A stretch of DNA of 64,000 bases from Cryphonectria parasitica EP155 (Eukaryota > Ascomycota > Sordariomycetes > Diaporthales > Cryphonectriaceae). The notes beneath the pieces are model-generated. The model saw only the letters and a program-made list of their open reading frames with translations. It was not told the origin of the DNA and did not search any database. Of this stretch, positions 23,514 through 34,600 are shown one piece after another. Position 1 is the stretch's first letter; each line of letters begins with the position of its first letter. Location: positions 913,630 to 977,629 of the forward strand of contig NW_024468916.1 of NCBI RefSeq assembly GCF_011745365.1. Reading direction: 5' to 3'. The position numbers and the translations under genes are program-made.

Positions 23514-26500
23514 GCCTGATGTTCATCGATGCAGAATCTGTGTTGTTTTGGGATTTGTAATGGAAAACTGAGAGGCTATGCCAAAAAGCCCAAGTGATGG
23601 AATGCGTTAGAAAGAAGAGAACCTACCTCTACTCTCCTCTACACTGAAGACTTTCCTAAGCATGCAACACCACAGCGTCATTCCTGGTCATGAGATCCCC
23701 CCTCTCCGCGTCTTATGCGATTCTGCTGTGGTAGTCCTGGACCTCCATGATGCTCCCTCCGAACCTCACTAGGCCACCGCAATATATCTTGACACGTCAT
23801 GGCGGGTTTCTTCGCCGGAGGTTTATGGTCGCCTGAACCGTTTCCTTCAAGACCTGATATAGGACATCGCTGCCCGCCCGCCCGATTTCAAGTTCGTCAT
23901 GATTCATCTCGGCGCGCTTCTGTCACCCAAGTTTCCTCCAAGTCGGGTTGCATGCAACCGCTCATAGGCCCTCGATATCACCATGTGCCGTTCCAATCCC
24001 GTCCAGCGCATGCCAAACTGATAGATCAGACCTCAAGTCTGAGGTGGCCATCCCAGAGCCTCTTACCCCTCTTCCAGCGCCCTCCTCTTGAATGAGTCAA
24101 CCTTGTCCATACCCTGGTGATCTCACACTGGTACCGAGAAACAGCCCCGTCTTTTGTCCCGTCGAATCTGGTCCAGTACGAGTCTCGAGCACTTCCCATC
24201 TGCAGCAGGCGTCTTCTTATTCAAAACCAACGGCAAGGGTCAAGAGAGTCTACCGACCACATCGCGCCAGCGCCGATGCCCAGAGTTTTTATGCTATCGG
24301 CGTTTCATATCCCATCGATGACCGTTCCCACAATCCTGCTGCGGCAATTTTCAGCTCATCCTGTTCTGGAGGGGTTCGTTTCAAAAGATGTGTGTTTTTC
24401 CCCCCGACTCAAGGAGCAGAGAGAGAAGCCACCCGATCACTCGCCTTCTGTATTGAGAAGCTGGGCTCTCCAGAGCCCATGCGCAGCTGCGTGGCCTTTC
24501 TCCCATGCGGCTTCCAAGAATAGCCGCTCGTCCAAGAAAAGCTTACGCGTTCTTGCGTGCGGGTGGGAGAGGGCTCTTTGGAGACAGACCTTCATAGACT
24601 GGATCAAACCTTTTCTTTATTTAGGTGTTGTTGCTTTGCTCATATAACCAGCAGAGCCTCATCCTTGGCTAATATTCATTCGCTCTTATACGCAGGCCAC
24701 GCCAGCGTCAACCGTGGCGTTGATTGCGAGAAGGATGGCGTGATTGACTAACTACTCATTTATCAAAAGTTTGGCTTCTCGCAAGAGATTCGCAACAGAA
24801 GATCGACATTTCTTTATTTGTTGGCTCTTGAGACCTTAGTCCTATTTCATTTTGTTTCTCTCTTTTACGTCATAAACCAATCCATCAGAGAGCCTCTGAG
24901 TTTTAAGTCCATTCCTCTGGACCGTGAAATACTCTCACTGTTGCCCTGTCTTCCCTGCGTTTATCTCCACGAAGCAATCAATAATTGATCGACCGGCATC
25001 TTACTCAGTTTACACTTGAATTGGACCCATCGAAATCAAGTCAACTTGCCATGCTTGGGTATTCATATGACGTTGTCAGCACGAACAAGGCCTCGACTAG
25101 GTGCGACATTGATGCAACAAATGGAATCCAGTGGTGACTGGTCCATGGCCACAAACTGCTTCACAATCGATGGGGAGACCAAGAAATCAAAAGCAACAAA
25201 ACTAGTGTGAAAAGTACTGTGAAAAGTACTGAGAACATCAAGGTGGATATTGGTCAAGTATGAAGGGGGGGGGGGGGCACTCCGACTACACACTCAAGTC
25301 CCTGGACCTCACTCTTTCATCAGCATAGCAAGTGCGTATGCGAAAGAGACTGAGCTGCACACTACGTTCTTCCTCCCCCCCTCCTCCTTTCACCCTTTCT
25401 TGATCTATAGCCTTGCAGACACATACCCGATATCAGGACATACATGTCCACTTCCTCGGGGAGCGAGATTCCCCGTACATCGATACCAGTTCGGAAGGAA
25501 GAGAGGGGTCGTCGACCGGGCATCACACTCCAGTATCTACGAAGGCGAAAACCACCTCACCTCACCTCTTCCCACAGTGGCAGGGCCCTCATCCAGGAAG
25601 GCAAAGGCGAAGAAAACCAGGAAAACAAGAGCTGCCCCTCTTCACCTCCATCACACATACGAGGCCACGCCCCGAACGATCATGATGCAACCACCTCCCC
25701 CCAGACGCAGGGTCCACGAACCAGACTCCATCCTCGCCCTGTCAACTGTTGGGGCCCCTCCTCCTCCTCTCCATTCCCATCCACAGCCGAGATCGCACGG
25801 TCTCCCGCGGGCCGCGATCTTGCGATACTACCGCCGACCGTTCAAGGGGGCCCAGGCAGGGAGGGAAGGGGGAGGGGGAAAAAAAAAAGAAAGAAACGGT
25901 GATGGGAGTCTGTGTTGAACAAGTGGAGTCTGCTGCAGCTTTGCCGCCGCCCTTACTCTTCTTTGGTTGTACGTTGCGCTGCTGCGAGGGAGGGGCGACG
26001 TATAGTGCGGAGGAAGAAAGGGCAGGAGAGAGATATCCACTATCATCGCGCTCCCGAGTCACACACGCCGTTAGACGAAGGAGAGGAGGGAGGGAGGGGG
26101 CGGGTAAGTTTTGACTCCATCGACCGACCTTCCCACTCGGAACCTAGCCTGGGTTGGAGACGATGTGTGAGGGAGGAGGAGGAGGAGGGGTAAAACGGAG
26201 ATGGTGCGTCTGGGTTGCAGGAGTCTTATCTTGCAGGAAAGACGGAGAGTAGGGGAAAAAAGAAAAGGCGGGACAAAAGAGGAGGAGGGGGGGGGTCTCG
26301 TGTGTGTCGAGTGAGGTCATTGGAAGGGGGGGCGGGTTTTTGGTTCTCGGTTGCTCGACGGCCAGTGCCAGTTTGGTTGGCTTGTTAGGCGAGTGCGGGC
26401 TTGAGGGTAGGAGGCAGGATGGATCTGTGGTTCTCGATGGGACGAACAGAGTCGAAAAGAGAGAAGGGAGGACAGGTGCACGTCTCGGAGTGGACCCGGG

Positions 26501-29500
26501 AGAATGATACTTCATGATAATCGACTAGCAAGATAAATGGATTTTGGAGGGGACAGGAGGAGTATGCACGGACAGGGGCAAAAAGACAAGGGAGGAGGAT
26601 GGATTTCAAAGATGGTGGGGGTGTTGGCTTTTGGGCAGGGGGGGTAGTCAAGTGTGAGTAAGTAGGTGTGTACCATGGTACTACGTACTTTAGCACTATG
26701 TAGTAAAACAATAAGAAAGAAAAGAAAGAAAGAAAGAAGGAAGAGGTCAACCAAAAAAGAAAACAAGGCACTAGACTATATTGGGTAATCAAGGAGAGAT
26801 TCCGTGGGGGCGCGCCGAGGGAGGAGAATGGAGACATATGTCACATCTAACGCCCGCTTTTTGCAAGGAATTCATAATTCCGTGGAGGGTGTGAGGTCCG
26901 GCAGGGGAAAAAGAGTGGGTTCTCAAGGGGGCGGGGAAAGGGGGGGTTGCCGTCCAGGGGAAGTTTGAACTTTTACGGCAATGTGCGATAAGGAAGGGAA
27001 TCTGATGGGCTATGAAGAAACAAGAACGAGGACGAGGACGAGGAGGAGGAGGAGGAGGAGGAGGAGGAAAGAGAAGAAGGAACGGGAAGGCGGGGGGATG
27101 CGTTCAAGCGAGACGAGAACTGACAAGGCACTGGAGTTTTTCTTTTCGTTGCGTGTGTGTGCACATGCAACTAGCCACTAGTTTCCCCGTGAAGACATCT
27201 TCATGCTCCACAGGATGATTGATGGGTGGGTGTCGAGGGATGATTGGTTGACCCACCACATCGTCTTGGTCCCTTTCTCATTTGGCCCTATCCAATGCAT
27301 TGTCGTCTATGTCAAGTGACCTGGCATGGCGTGAGGACTCAGAAGCGCAGTGACGTCTTCCTGATCGAGTAGGCTATCATGTTTTGTGATGGCGATGACC
27401 AGCTCTCGTCGTACCACTTACTGTTGCTCCTGCTGCTGCTGCTGCTGTTGCTGCCCATATCAGCCATCTCCTTTGTCTCATGATGCCAAGGCTTCGTTCC
27501 TGCGATAGGACCGTTGCAATCAAGTTCAAGGCTCCCCCATAATAATAACTTGATTCTCCCGGTCAGCCTGCCACTTGTTGACTGCTATCTCCTTCGGTAC
27601 CCTCGGCCTGCGGTGCGATAAATATCCTCGCTTCATGGATCACTTTCGACAGTATTCAGGAGTTCCTCCGACCCAAAAAGCAGGTCGCTGTACACACGAG
27701 TAGGAGAACAATGATGGGCCAGACCTCGCCCAGTCCCAACGTTCCATGATGGTCTAGTGCTTCGGACACGGGAACGGCCAGTCTTTTGGGAGATCGGAGG
27801 GAGGGCCGAGGGACCTCTTCTTTCAAAAGTGCCAAAAGGAGCAACGAATACACACGCACGCACACACACCCTCTCTCGCTTCAGCACGTACAACTATTAG
27901 GGTGTCAATAGTTCTTAAGAATGCAACACCTTGCCACCTCTCAACCATTCTCAGTCAATTTTTGGAAACAGCTTATATCTAGAATTGAACCAGAAAAATT
28001 GCCAGCAGCCCTTCTCAGAAATCTGGGGTGTGGAGCGGGTCGGCAGTCGGCCGTTGTGAAGCCGACCTTTCTCTTCGAGTTCAGTTTCAGCTTTGCGCCT
28101 TGGCCGACCTTCCTAACTTGTCCAAAAACCTGCTCCTGCCCGTCATTGCGCCTTGCATTTCCAAGGGAGTGCGCCAGCGGCGGCAGAGAGGAGGAGAAAA
28201 AAGTAAAGTAAAAAACAGGCCATGCGAAATCAATAAAATTGTTGAATGAACCCCGTAGGCGACGCTCCGACGGCAAAAGATTGTTGTTATGGAACGAGGC
28301 GGATTAATTAATTCGTATCGTTATTATTATTATCTGGAAACGGCACAAATTGGTTTGGTTTAGAGTTATGTTATGTATAATTGATCTCTGTTATGAACGC
28401 CCTAACTCAAAACGGTCGCATCGCCGACTCCCTGATAAGAGACGAGCAGGAAGAGGAAGACAGGAGAAGGGGGGGGGGGCCAATAGGAACAAGAGTAAGA
28501 GGGGCTAATGAAGAGATTGCTTTCTCAAAGATACGGAACCCTAGAGGATAATGAATTCCTCAACAAAAAAAGGACCAGCAAACATATTTTTCCTTGTGTT
28601 TAAAAAAAAAAAAAAAAAGAGAACGAGTCGTGATTTAGTCTTCTATTTGAACAGCCAAGGCTGAACATGAACTACAGCTTGCGGCTCGGCGCTGGGATGG
28701 CCTCCGAGTCGATCTCAGATCACCTGAGCACGACATGGACCCTGTGGCGATCCCCCAGGAATCGCGCCCAGGCCCTGATCTACCGCTAACGAGGATCTGC
28801 CGGCACTGGCACATGCAAATCACCGGGACTGTCAAAAAGGGGTTTAGAGGGGGGCAACCCACCCCTCCCGCCCCTCTTCCCTGGAGGGATTTGTGTACCG
28901 AGGAAGCGAGGGCCTATAAGTTGATAATATAGCATATAACGCCACATGTGAGAAATTGCAAGGCTGCGGTGGGGTTTTGTACCAAGAGAGACCACAGCTT
29001 AATTGAAATGGCCCAACAGAATAGAGACAAGAGAAGAAAGAACAAGGGGAGCAAGCGGGAAACGACGGCATAATTCTTTATTTTCACATGAATTGCGGAT
29101 GACGGCCGTTTAATAGAGGGGAAAGGCAGGACCTCGAATTCGTCATCAAGCTGCGCGTCACCCTGGGCCGGTGGACACTTGCACGACAAGACAAACCGTG
29201 CGCATACGTCCCATATGGAAGGAAGGCACCGGAGTTTGGGCCAGAGCCACAAAGCATGGCCAAAGATGGCAGCCAAGCTGGCTCTTTGACCACGAGCGGG
29301 CACTGTGGTCCGGGCAGAGTCCTCGTCATCTCGCATGCCGCTACACGAAGGCATACGCGTTGCTTTACGACGGCTTGCAAAGGAGACGAGATGCGCTGTA
29401 AGAGTTTAAAATTAAGCTTGAATGAGGGTATTCAAATAGAGTACAGCCTGTCAAATGAATTCTTGATTCAGGAGAGTTGTTGTTATTATTGCTTGAGAGA

Positions 29501-30388
29501 CCTCGTGTCGATCTTGTTTGAATGCTCTGCTCTAGATGTTCTCAAGAAATATCATTCATTTCCAAGGACATGACTTTGCAAAATTTACTTTGCGAATTTT
29601 ACCCATCACCCCCTTTCCGTCCTTCTATCTCTCTCTCTCTCTCCTCCATTCCGTCCAAGTTCTCATCACCAGGAGTCCACTTCACACGATTGAAGTACGA
29701 TTTGTTGTGAAGGGTCTTTCTTTGTTTCGTTTGTCAACTGCAGGATTATTTTGTCTTCACTTGTGAGAAAGAACGGATGATGAGGACACTTGATGGTTTA
29801 TCTTTTTTCTTTTCTTTTTCAGAAACTCCACTACAGCACTATTTGTTATTCAACTTGGAAAGAGGGCACACCCGAAATACTCCAAAACAAGCAAGCGCAG
29901 AATTCCAACCAGCCCTCGCACAATCAACAACACACCATCACCTTAGCCCACCACCAGAACTCGGTCTTAGCCCCAATTCCACATTCATTGATTGGACAAT
30001 CGCACATTGGACACATTTCCACACGAGATAACGCAAAAAAGGTAGTTGCAGCCAAGAAATCAGTTTATTGCCACCATACTCATTTTGCGCCGTATCGGTC
30101 TGAACAAGGTATATCGAAACAAAACAAAAAAAGCCTCTCCTTCTCTCAAGAAATCATCACAGCAAGCCACCCAGGTTTGGTTTGTTTGAATAACAAAAAA
30201 CAAAAAAAAACAAAAAAAAAAAAAGTGAAACACAGACAACCACCCCTGAAACAACGCCCATGAACCTCCTTAACGTTTGTTCATCCGTTCAAGGTACATA
30301 CATCTTTCATGTGTCATAGAGACCCGAGTTATTTCTCTCCGTCTCAGACAACAACAATAACAACAACAAAGATAGAACAAGAGGGTTC
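23514..30388. other. Long gene-poor region with purine-rich strand bias
   Basis: About 6.9 kb without a supportable gene. From roughly 25.86 to 27.07 kb the plus strand is extremely purine-rich (GA and GGA tracts, including a GAG microsatellite), which on the minus strand is the CT-rich composition often seen in fungal promoters and leaders. No minus-strand coding sequence was found that it would serve. A near-perfect tandem of TGTGAAAAGTAC occurs near 25206-25230. Long homopolymers lie at 25265-25277 (G), 28469-28479 (G) and 28603-28618 (A). The ORFs at 23799-24647 overlap in two frames and have no motif. Confidence 0.45.
27027..27068. repeat. GAG/GAC trinucleotide microsatellite
   Basis: A run of (GAC)n then (GAG)n units inside the purine-rich region. 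No supported gene covers it. Confidence 0.8.
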
Positions 30389-30396
30389 ATATATAC

Positions 30397-30432
<36 letters not shown>
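30389..30432. repeat. (AT)n(GT)n dinucleotide microsatellite
   Basis: About ten AT units followed by eleven GT units, 30 bp beyond the stop codon of the AflR-like gene, so probably transcribed in its 3' UTR. Confidence 0.9.
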
Positions 30433-30462
30433 AGAGAAACAAAAGACTGCATCACCCAATGT

Positions 30463-32010
30463 TCAAGACTTGAGCGACGCAATGGTCCTGCTGAGCTCAC
30501 ACTTGAGCCAGGTGCCCAGGGCGGAATAGATATCGTTCACCTCGCCGGTGGCGAGCTCATCCCTGCCGTGGATGCTGAGGAGCTCGATGAGGTTCCCGGC
30601 CTTCTTGATCTCAGAGAGGAGCAGCTGCTTCTGCAGGGCCTGCTGGGCGGACTCGTCGTCGACGCTGAAGGCCCCGACGGAGAACTGCATCGGGGTGACG
30701 ACGAACTGGCTGGCCTGGTGGCCTGTGGAGGAGACGAGGACAGGCGAGCCAGGCTGGACAAAGGCCATGGACGGGCTGGAGGTGGCGCTCAGGGGTGGGG
30801 TGGTCTGCTGGTGGTGGTGCTGGTGGTGGTGGTGGAGGTTATGGCCGACGCCGCCGAGGGAGGCGAAGTAGTCCCAGGGGGTGGTGGGTTTTGTGCAGCC
30901 GGCGGCGAGCTGGTACCACATGAGGATCTTGGAGGTGATGGAGGCATACAGCATGGCCATGTGGGGGGACTTTGAGCACGAGCACTTGAGGAGCTGGTGC
31001 ATGTTGTGCACGGCCTGCTTGTTCCGGTTGAGCACCTTGTCCATCGTCTGGACCAGGGGCTCGCCCTTGGCCAGGGACAGGCCACCCTCCGGGCGGGTGC
31101 TGAGGGTCTCGAGGGTGGCGTAGGCCAGCCTGTGGCAGTTGTGAGGGTCTGCCGTGGTCTGTGTCGCAGCCGCAGCCATCAGGTTGGCATCTGGCAGGCC
31201 GTGGTAGGCGTCGAGAGAGGAGGCGCGGGAGGAGGAGGAGAGCGAGGGGGTGGCCGACTCGACGTCTGAGCTCGAGGGCGGCGTGTGCATCAGCTCGTCG
31301 GGGTGCACCCACTCGGCAAAGCTCTGGAAGTCGGACGAGGGGAATGTCAGGTCGAGCGGGTCGACGGTGCCTCGTGGATCCGGCCCCATGGTGGCGGCTG
31401 TGGGGCTGTCCGAGAAGGAGAAGGGGTCCTCAAAGGTGTCCATGGTGGTTGGAGACCGGAGGAAGAGGTCGTGGTGGCCTGGGTAGACGCTGGTCATGGC
31501 CATGAGGCTGTCCTCGAGCCCAAAGTTGCTGGACACGGGCGTGGGCTCGTACTTGATTGGTCTTGGCGGCCCAGGGAGGTGGCGGAAGTCAGGGCAGCAG
31601 GACATGTTGGTATTGCTGGTATTGTTGTGGCTGTGGCTTTGCTGCTGCTGCTGCTGCTGCTGTGCCGTTCCTTGGGCCAATGGTCGAGGCATTGTCTCGG
31701 CAGCGATGCTTGTGTCGACGGGAGGCTTCTTTCGTGGCGCCTTTCCGAATTTTCTCGACAGTCCGTACACGCAGTTGAGGCCACCCGCAACACACCGGCC
31801 GCAGCGAGGCTGGGTCTTGTCACAGCGCACCTTGGCGGCACCGCAGGCATCGCACGAGGAACGGAGCTTGGGTGGGCGCCGTGGTGTGCCCCTTGCGTTT
31901 GTCGCAGGCTGCTGGACAGTGGGCGTATGGCTGAGAGATGGGGCCATTGTGACAGGTGGTGGCGTTGTTGATGAGGATGAAAAAGCACCAGGGGATGTGG
32001 GCAAGGGCAT
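30463..32010 (-). CDS. AflR-like Zn(II)2Cys6 transcription factor (515 aa)
   Basis: Nuclear regulator of the AflR type, a family that usually controls secondary-metabolite clusters. It reads as one uninterrupted exon from ATG 32010. The zinc cluster is C53-x2-C56-x6-C63-x6-C70-x2-C73-x6-C80, within SSCDACGAAKVRCDKTQP. A basic linker, SRKFGKAPRKKP, follows. The C-terminal half matches the AflR regulatory domain: CHRLAYATLETLSTRP, then VHNMHQLLKCSCSKSP, then MLYASITSKILMWYQLAAG, and near the end ELLSIHGRDELATGEVND. A CAG/CAA repeat encodes a Gln run after the zinc cluster, and a His-rich run (HHHHQHHHQQ) precedes the last domain. No biosynthetic core gene lies within 30 kb on either side in this window, so its target cluster is elsewhere or it acts more broadly. 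About 10 kb without genes flanks it on each side. Confidence 0.9.
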   Translation of the reverse strand: MPLPTSPGAFSSSSTTPPPVTMAPSLSHTPTVQQPATNARGTPRRPPKLRSSCDACGAAKVRCDKTQPRCGRCVAGGLNCVYGLSRKFGKAPRKKPPVDTSIAAETMPRPLAQGTAQQQQQQQQSHSHNNTSNTNMSCCPDFRHLPGPPRPIKYEPTPVSSNFGLEDSLMAMTSVYPGHHDLFLRSPTTMDTFEDPFSFSDSPTAATMGPDPRGTVDPLDLTFPSSDFQSFAEWVHPDELMHTPPSSSDVESATPSLSSSSRASSLDAYHGLPDANLMAAAATQTTADPHNCHRLAYATLETLSTRPEGGLSLAKGEPLVQTMDKVLNRNKQAVHNMHQLLKCSCSKSPHMAMLYASITSKILMWYQLAAGCTKPTTPWDYFASLGGVGHNLHHHHQHHHQQTTPPLSATSSPSMAFVQPGSPVLVSSTGHQASQFVVTPMQFSVGAFSVDDESAQQALQKQLLLSEIKKAGNLIELLSIHGRDELATGEVNDIYSALGTWLKCELSRTIASLKS

Positions 32011-32526
32011 GACAACTGAGAAGGATGATCTCTAAAAGAAGAAGAGAAGGAGGGGAGGGGGGAGAATGTTATATGTTTGTCGAGTGATGGTAGTGGTGGT
32101 GGTGGTGGTGGTGGTGTTGTTGTTGTTATGATTGTCTCGTGAGAAGAGAATCAATATTCCTGATGAAAGGAAAGAGGAATATATCTGGAGATCGTTTTCT
32201 TTTCGAAGTGATCGAGAGAGACGACGGCTGGCTGGATACTTGTATCACTTCAAGTGTCATGCAACAAGATGGAAAAGGGAAACCTGAGAGCGTCTTCGGC
32301 CGAAGATCTCCTCCTATGGCACGGAGCTTCCTCTCGAGAAGGGGAAGTGGACGGGTTGCAGTGCAAGGGGCTGAGAGTAAGTTACCCCACGCGATGGTGG
32401 CCACCCACACCCACGTTCGTCCACCATGGCATGCATGAGCTGTCACTTTCGTTCTGGAGACAAACCCAGAGTGGACTGGACCGGACTGGACTGGATTTGG
32501 TCCTCTCGGGCCGGAGTCAAGAGAAA

Positions 32527-32558
<32 letters not shown>

Positions 32559-34600
32559 GGATAGATGTCACTCGACCTGAGTGTGGAGTTGTACTTTGGA
32601 CGACTCAACTGCGCACAGGGGAGGGGGAGGAAAAGAAAGTGGGAAGGGTGGTGGGGGGGAAAGGGGGGTCTTCTCCAGGTGAAAAATGTCTATACAGTAT
32701 TATAGGTACACTAATACCATATCGTGTGCACCACCCAAAGTCCACAACCTATATGTCGGGTCTGAGTTCATCCAAGGACCTTTCTAGGTTACACGTGCAG
32801 ATGAGGCGTGGGCGTGGACCCTTGGTGCACTCGAACCTGCCCCGTGAGGACTGTTCCGGCGATGTTGTGCAGCGTGGTGGATGTGTGGATGGTAAGCCAG
32901 CCGGAGGAGGAAGGGGTTGGATGTTCACCTCGAGGCGTGGAGCCATAACGTCCTTCCCAGACCAGTTACAGGAGGCAAAAGTAGAACGAACCATGATTAG
33001 CCTGGGCCCTCCCTCTTTGTCTTCTCTGCCTTCTCCCTCTCGCGCTCTCTCCCTCGAGAAGATGATCAGGTTACATCCAAGCCTCACCTACAAACCCCGG
33101 CTGAGTGTCAGTTTGTTCTTACAGTAGTTACACGCAGAGGCCCGACTGTGTCAGCCAAAAGAACGAGAAGGAGGGGGGGGGGGGAGGAGGGGAGGAGGGG
33201 AAGAGGGCAAGTGAGGGTACTCCACGCCCCGAGGGAAGGTGGATAAAGTTGCCACGAGCATGTCGGTATCTGCCCATGTGGGTGTGTAACTTTCGCGTTC
33301 CTGCTGGCAGCGTTCTCGCTGCCGCGGGAAGGACATTGCGGCCTGGCACGCGGTAAGGTGGATGTCGGGGCGGGTTGAGGACTCCAGCCCAAGCGCAGCT
33401 CGTGCTGGACATCGACTGGAGCCCATTTTCGTCCCACGGTAGCAGCCGTTGTGGCTCGCTATCCCCCACGGGCGCTGGTCTCTTCCCTCTTCTGGGTTAA
33501 ACAGAGCAGTGGCATGGTGTTGTGTGTGTCGCGCGCTCGTCCTTCCATCATAGCCTGCAGGGGGGTAAAAAAAAAAGAGAGAGAAAAAAAAATAAGAACA
33601 GGAGGAGGCGAAGGGCGATCAGGTTTTTCTGTGGCTCGAGGATAATTTTCCCCCCTTTCTGAACTGGCCTGTGAAAATGCCTTACTATTTTTGTTTTGTT
33701 CTACAAATAAACTTGATAAGAGAGCCGCAAATACAAAAAATGTGTTCAGGGTTCAATGTGTCCTTCAAAGGAAAAGGGTTGTCGTTGGGAGCTGGACAAG
33801 GAGAGACGACATGAATAGACAGGGTGGGTGGATAGCACAGTCGTTGAGTGTGTAAGGGTTTGGACATCCCGCGTTCGGACGGAGTGGAAAGTGGAAATGC
33901 AACTTACTATATTCTACTATACTCCAGGTTCTTACCCCCTGCCTGCATATAAGACGGCCTGCAAGATCCAATCGCTTTCGAACGGGTCCACTTTGTTGGA
34001 CCTCTGTCCGTTATCTGCCCTTCGGAACAGACTGCACTTCAAGGCAGGAGGAAATCAGCCAATCAACGACGACGGCGACATGCTCCTCCGTCTCTCGAGA
34101 ACAAGAAAGAGAGAAAAATAAGGCATACTATGATTGACGATGTTCCTGTCTGGCCCGATTTCGCACACCTGCCACTTGTATCTTGTTTCTGCTCGTTATA
34201 TGATTATCATCACTATCATCCAGTGTAATGTGCTGTGCGCCATAACTCGGGCGTCTGACGGCGGGGAGGGGCAAAAATGCAGTGGGAAATCCTCATTGTC
34301 ACGACGCTGCACGGAAATGAATATTGAACTATGTAAAAAAGATACATAGTTAGGTACATGAGTAAATAGAGACGGATGTGACCCTGGCAGGTTATCAGCA
34401 CCTGGGGCCATGTCGCGTGTGGACATGACAAACCAGCTCGCGCCTCAGGAGGGATGCTACGCTGCGGCCCAGCCTGGTACTGCAAGTTACAGCGAGCGCC
34501 TACCCAGCCAGCTGCCGAAGAGGAGAGAGGGGGGGGGGGGGGGTGGAAAGGGCCTGGATCGCTGACAATTCGGTACTTGGTCACTCATGCCTGTCTGTCT
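32011..34600. promoter_or_regulatory. Upstream region of the AflR-like gene
   Basis: The minus-strand sequence next to the start codon is CT-rich, as expected for a fungal leader. A (GGT)n(GTT)n microsatellite lies at 32087-32128 and GA repeats at 32526-32560. Poly-G runs are at 33173-33184 and 34529-34543. A tRNA A-box-like stretch near 33833 does not fold into a tRNA. No gene is supported. Confidence 0.45.
32087..32128. repeat. (GGT)n(GTT)n trinucleotide microsatellite
   Basis: Trinucleotide array about 80 bp upstream of the AflR-like start codon, probably in the 5' leader. Confidence 0.85.

Noticed and set aside
20241..30388. Transposable element or RIP-mutated repeat filling the gene desert
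   Set aside because: I saw no terminal repeats, transposase or reverse-transcriptase motifs, and GC content is not strongly depleted as expected for RIP. A genome-wide repeat search would be needed to settle it.
30415..30975. 186-codon plus-strand ORF
   Set aside because: Antisense shadow of the AflR-like gene, beginning inside the GT microsatellite.
33833..33890. tRNA-like stretch with an A-box resemblance (TAGCACAGTCGTTGAGTG)
   Set aside because: The B-box is poor (GCGTTCGGACGG), and I could not pair the D, anticodon and acceptor arms into a cloverleaf.
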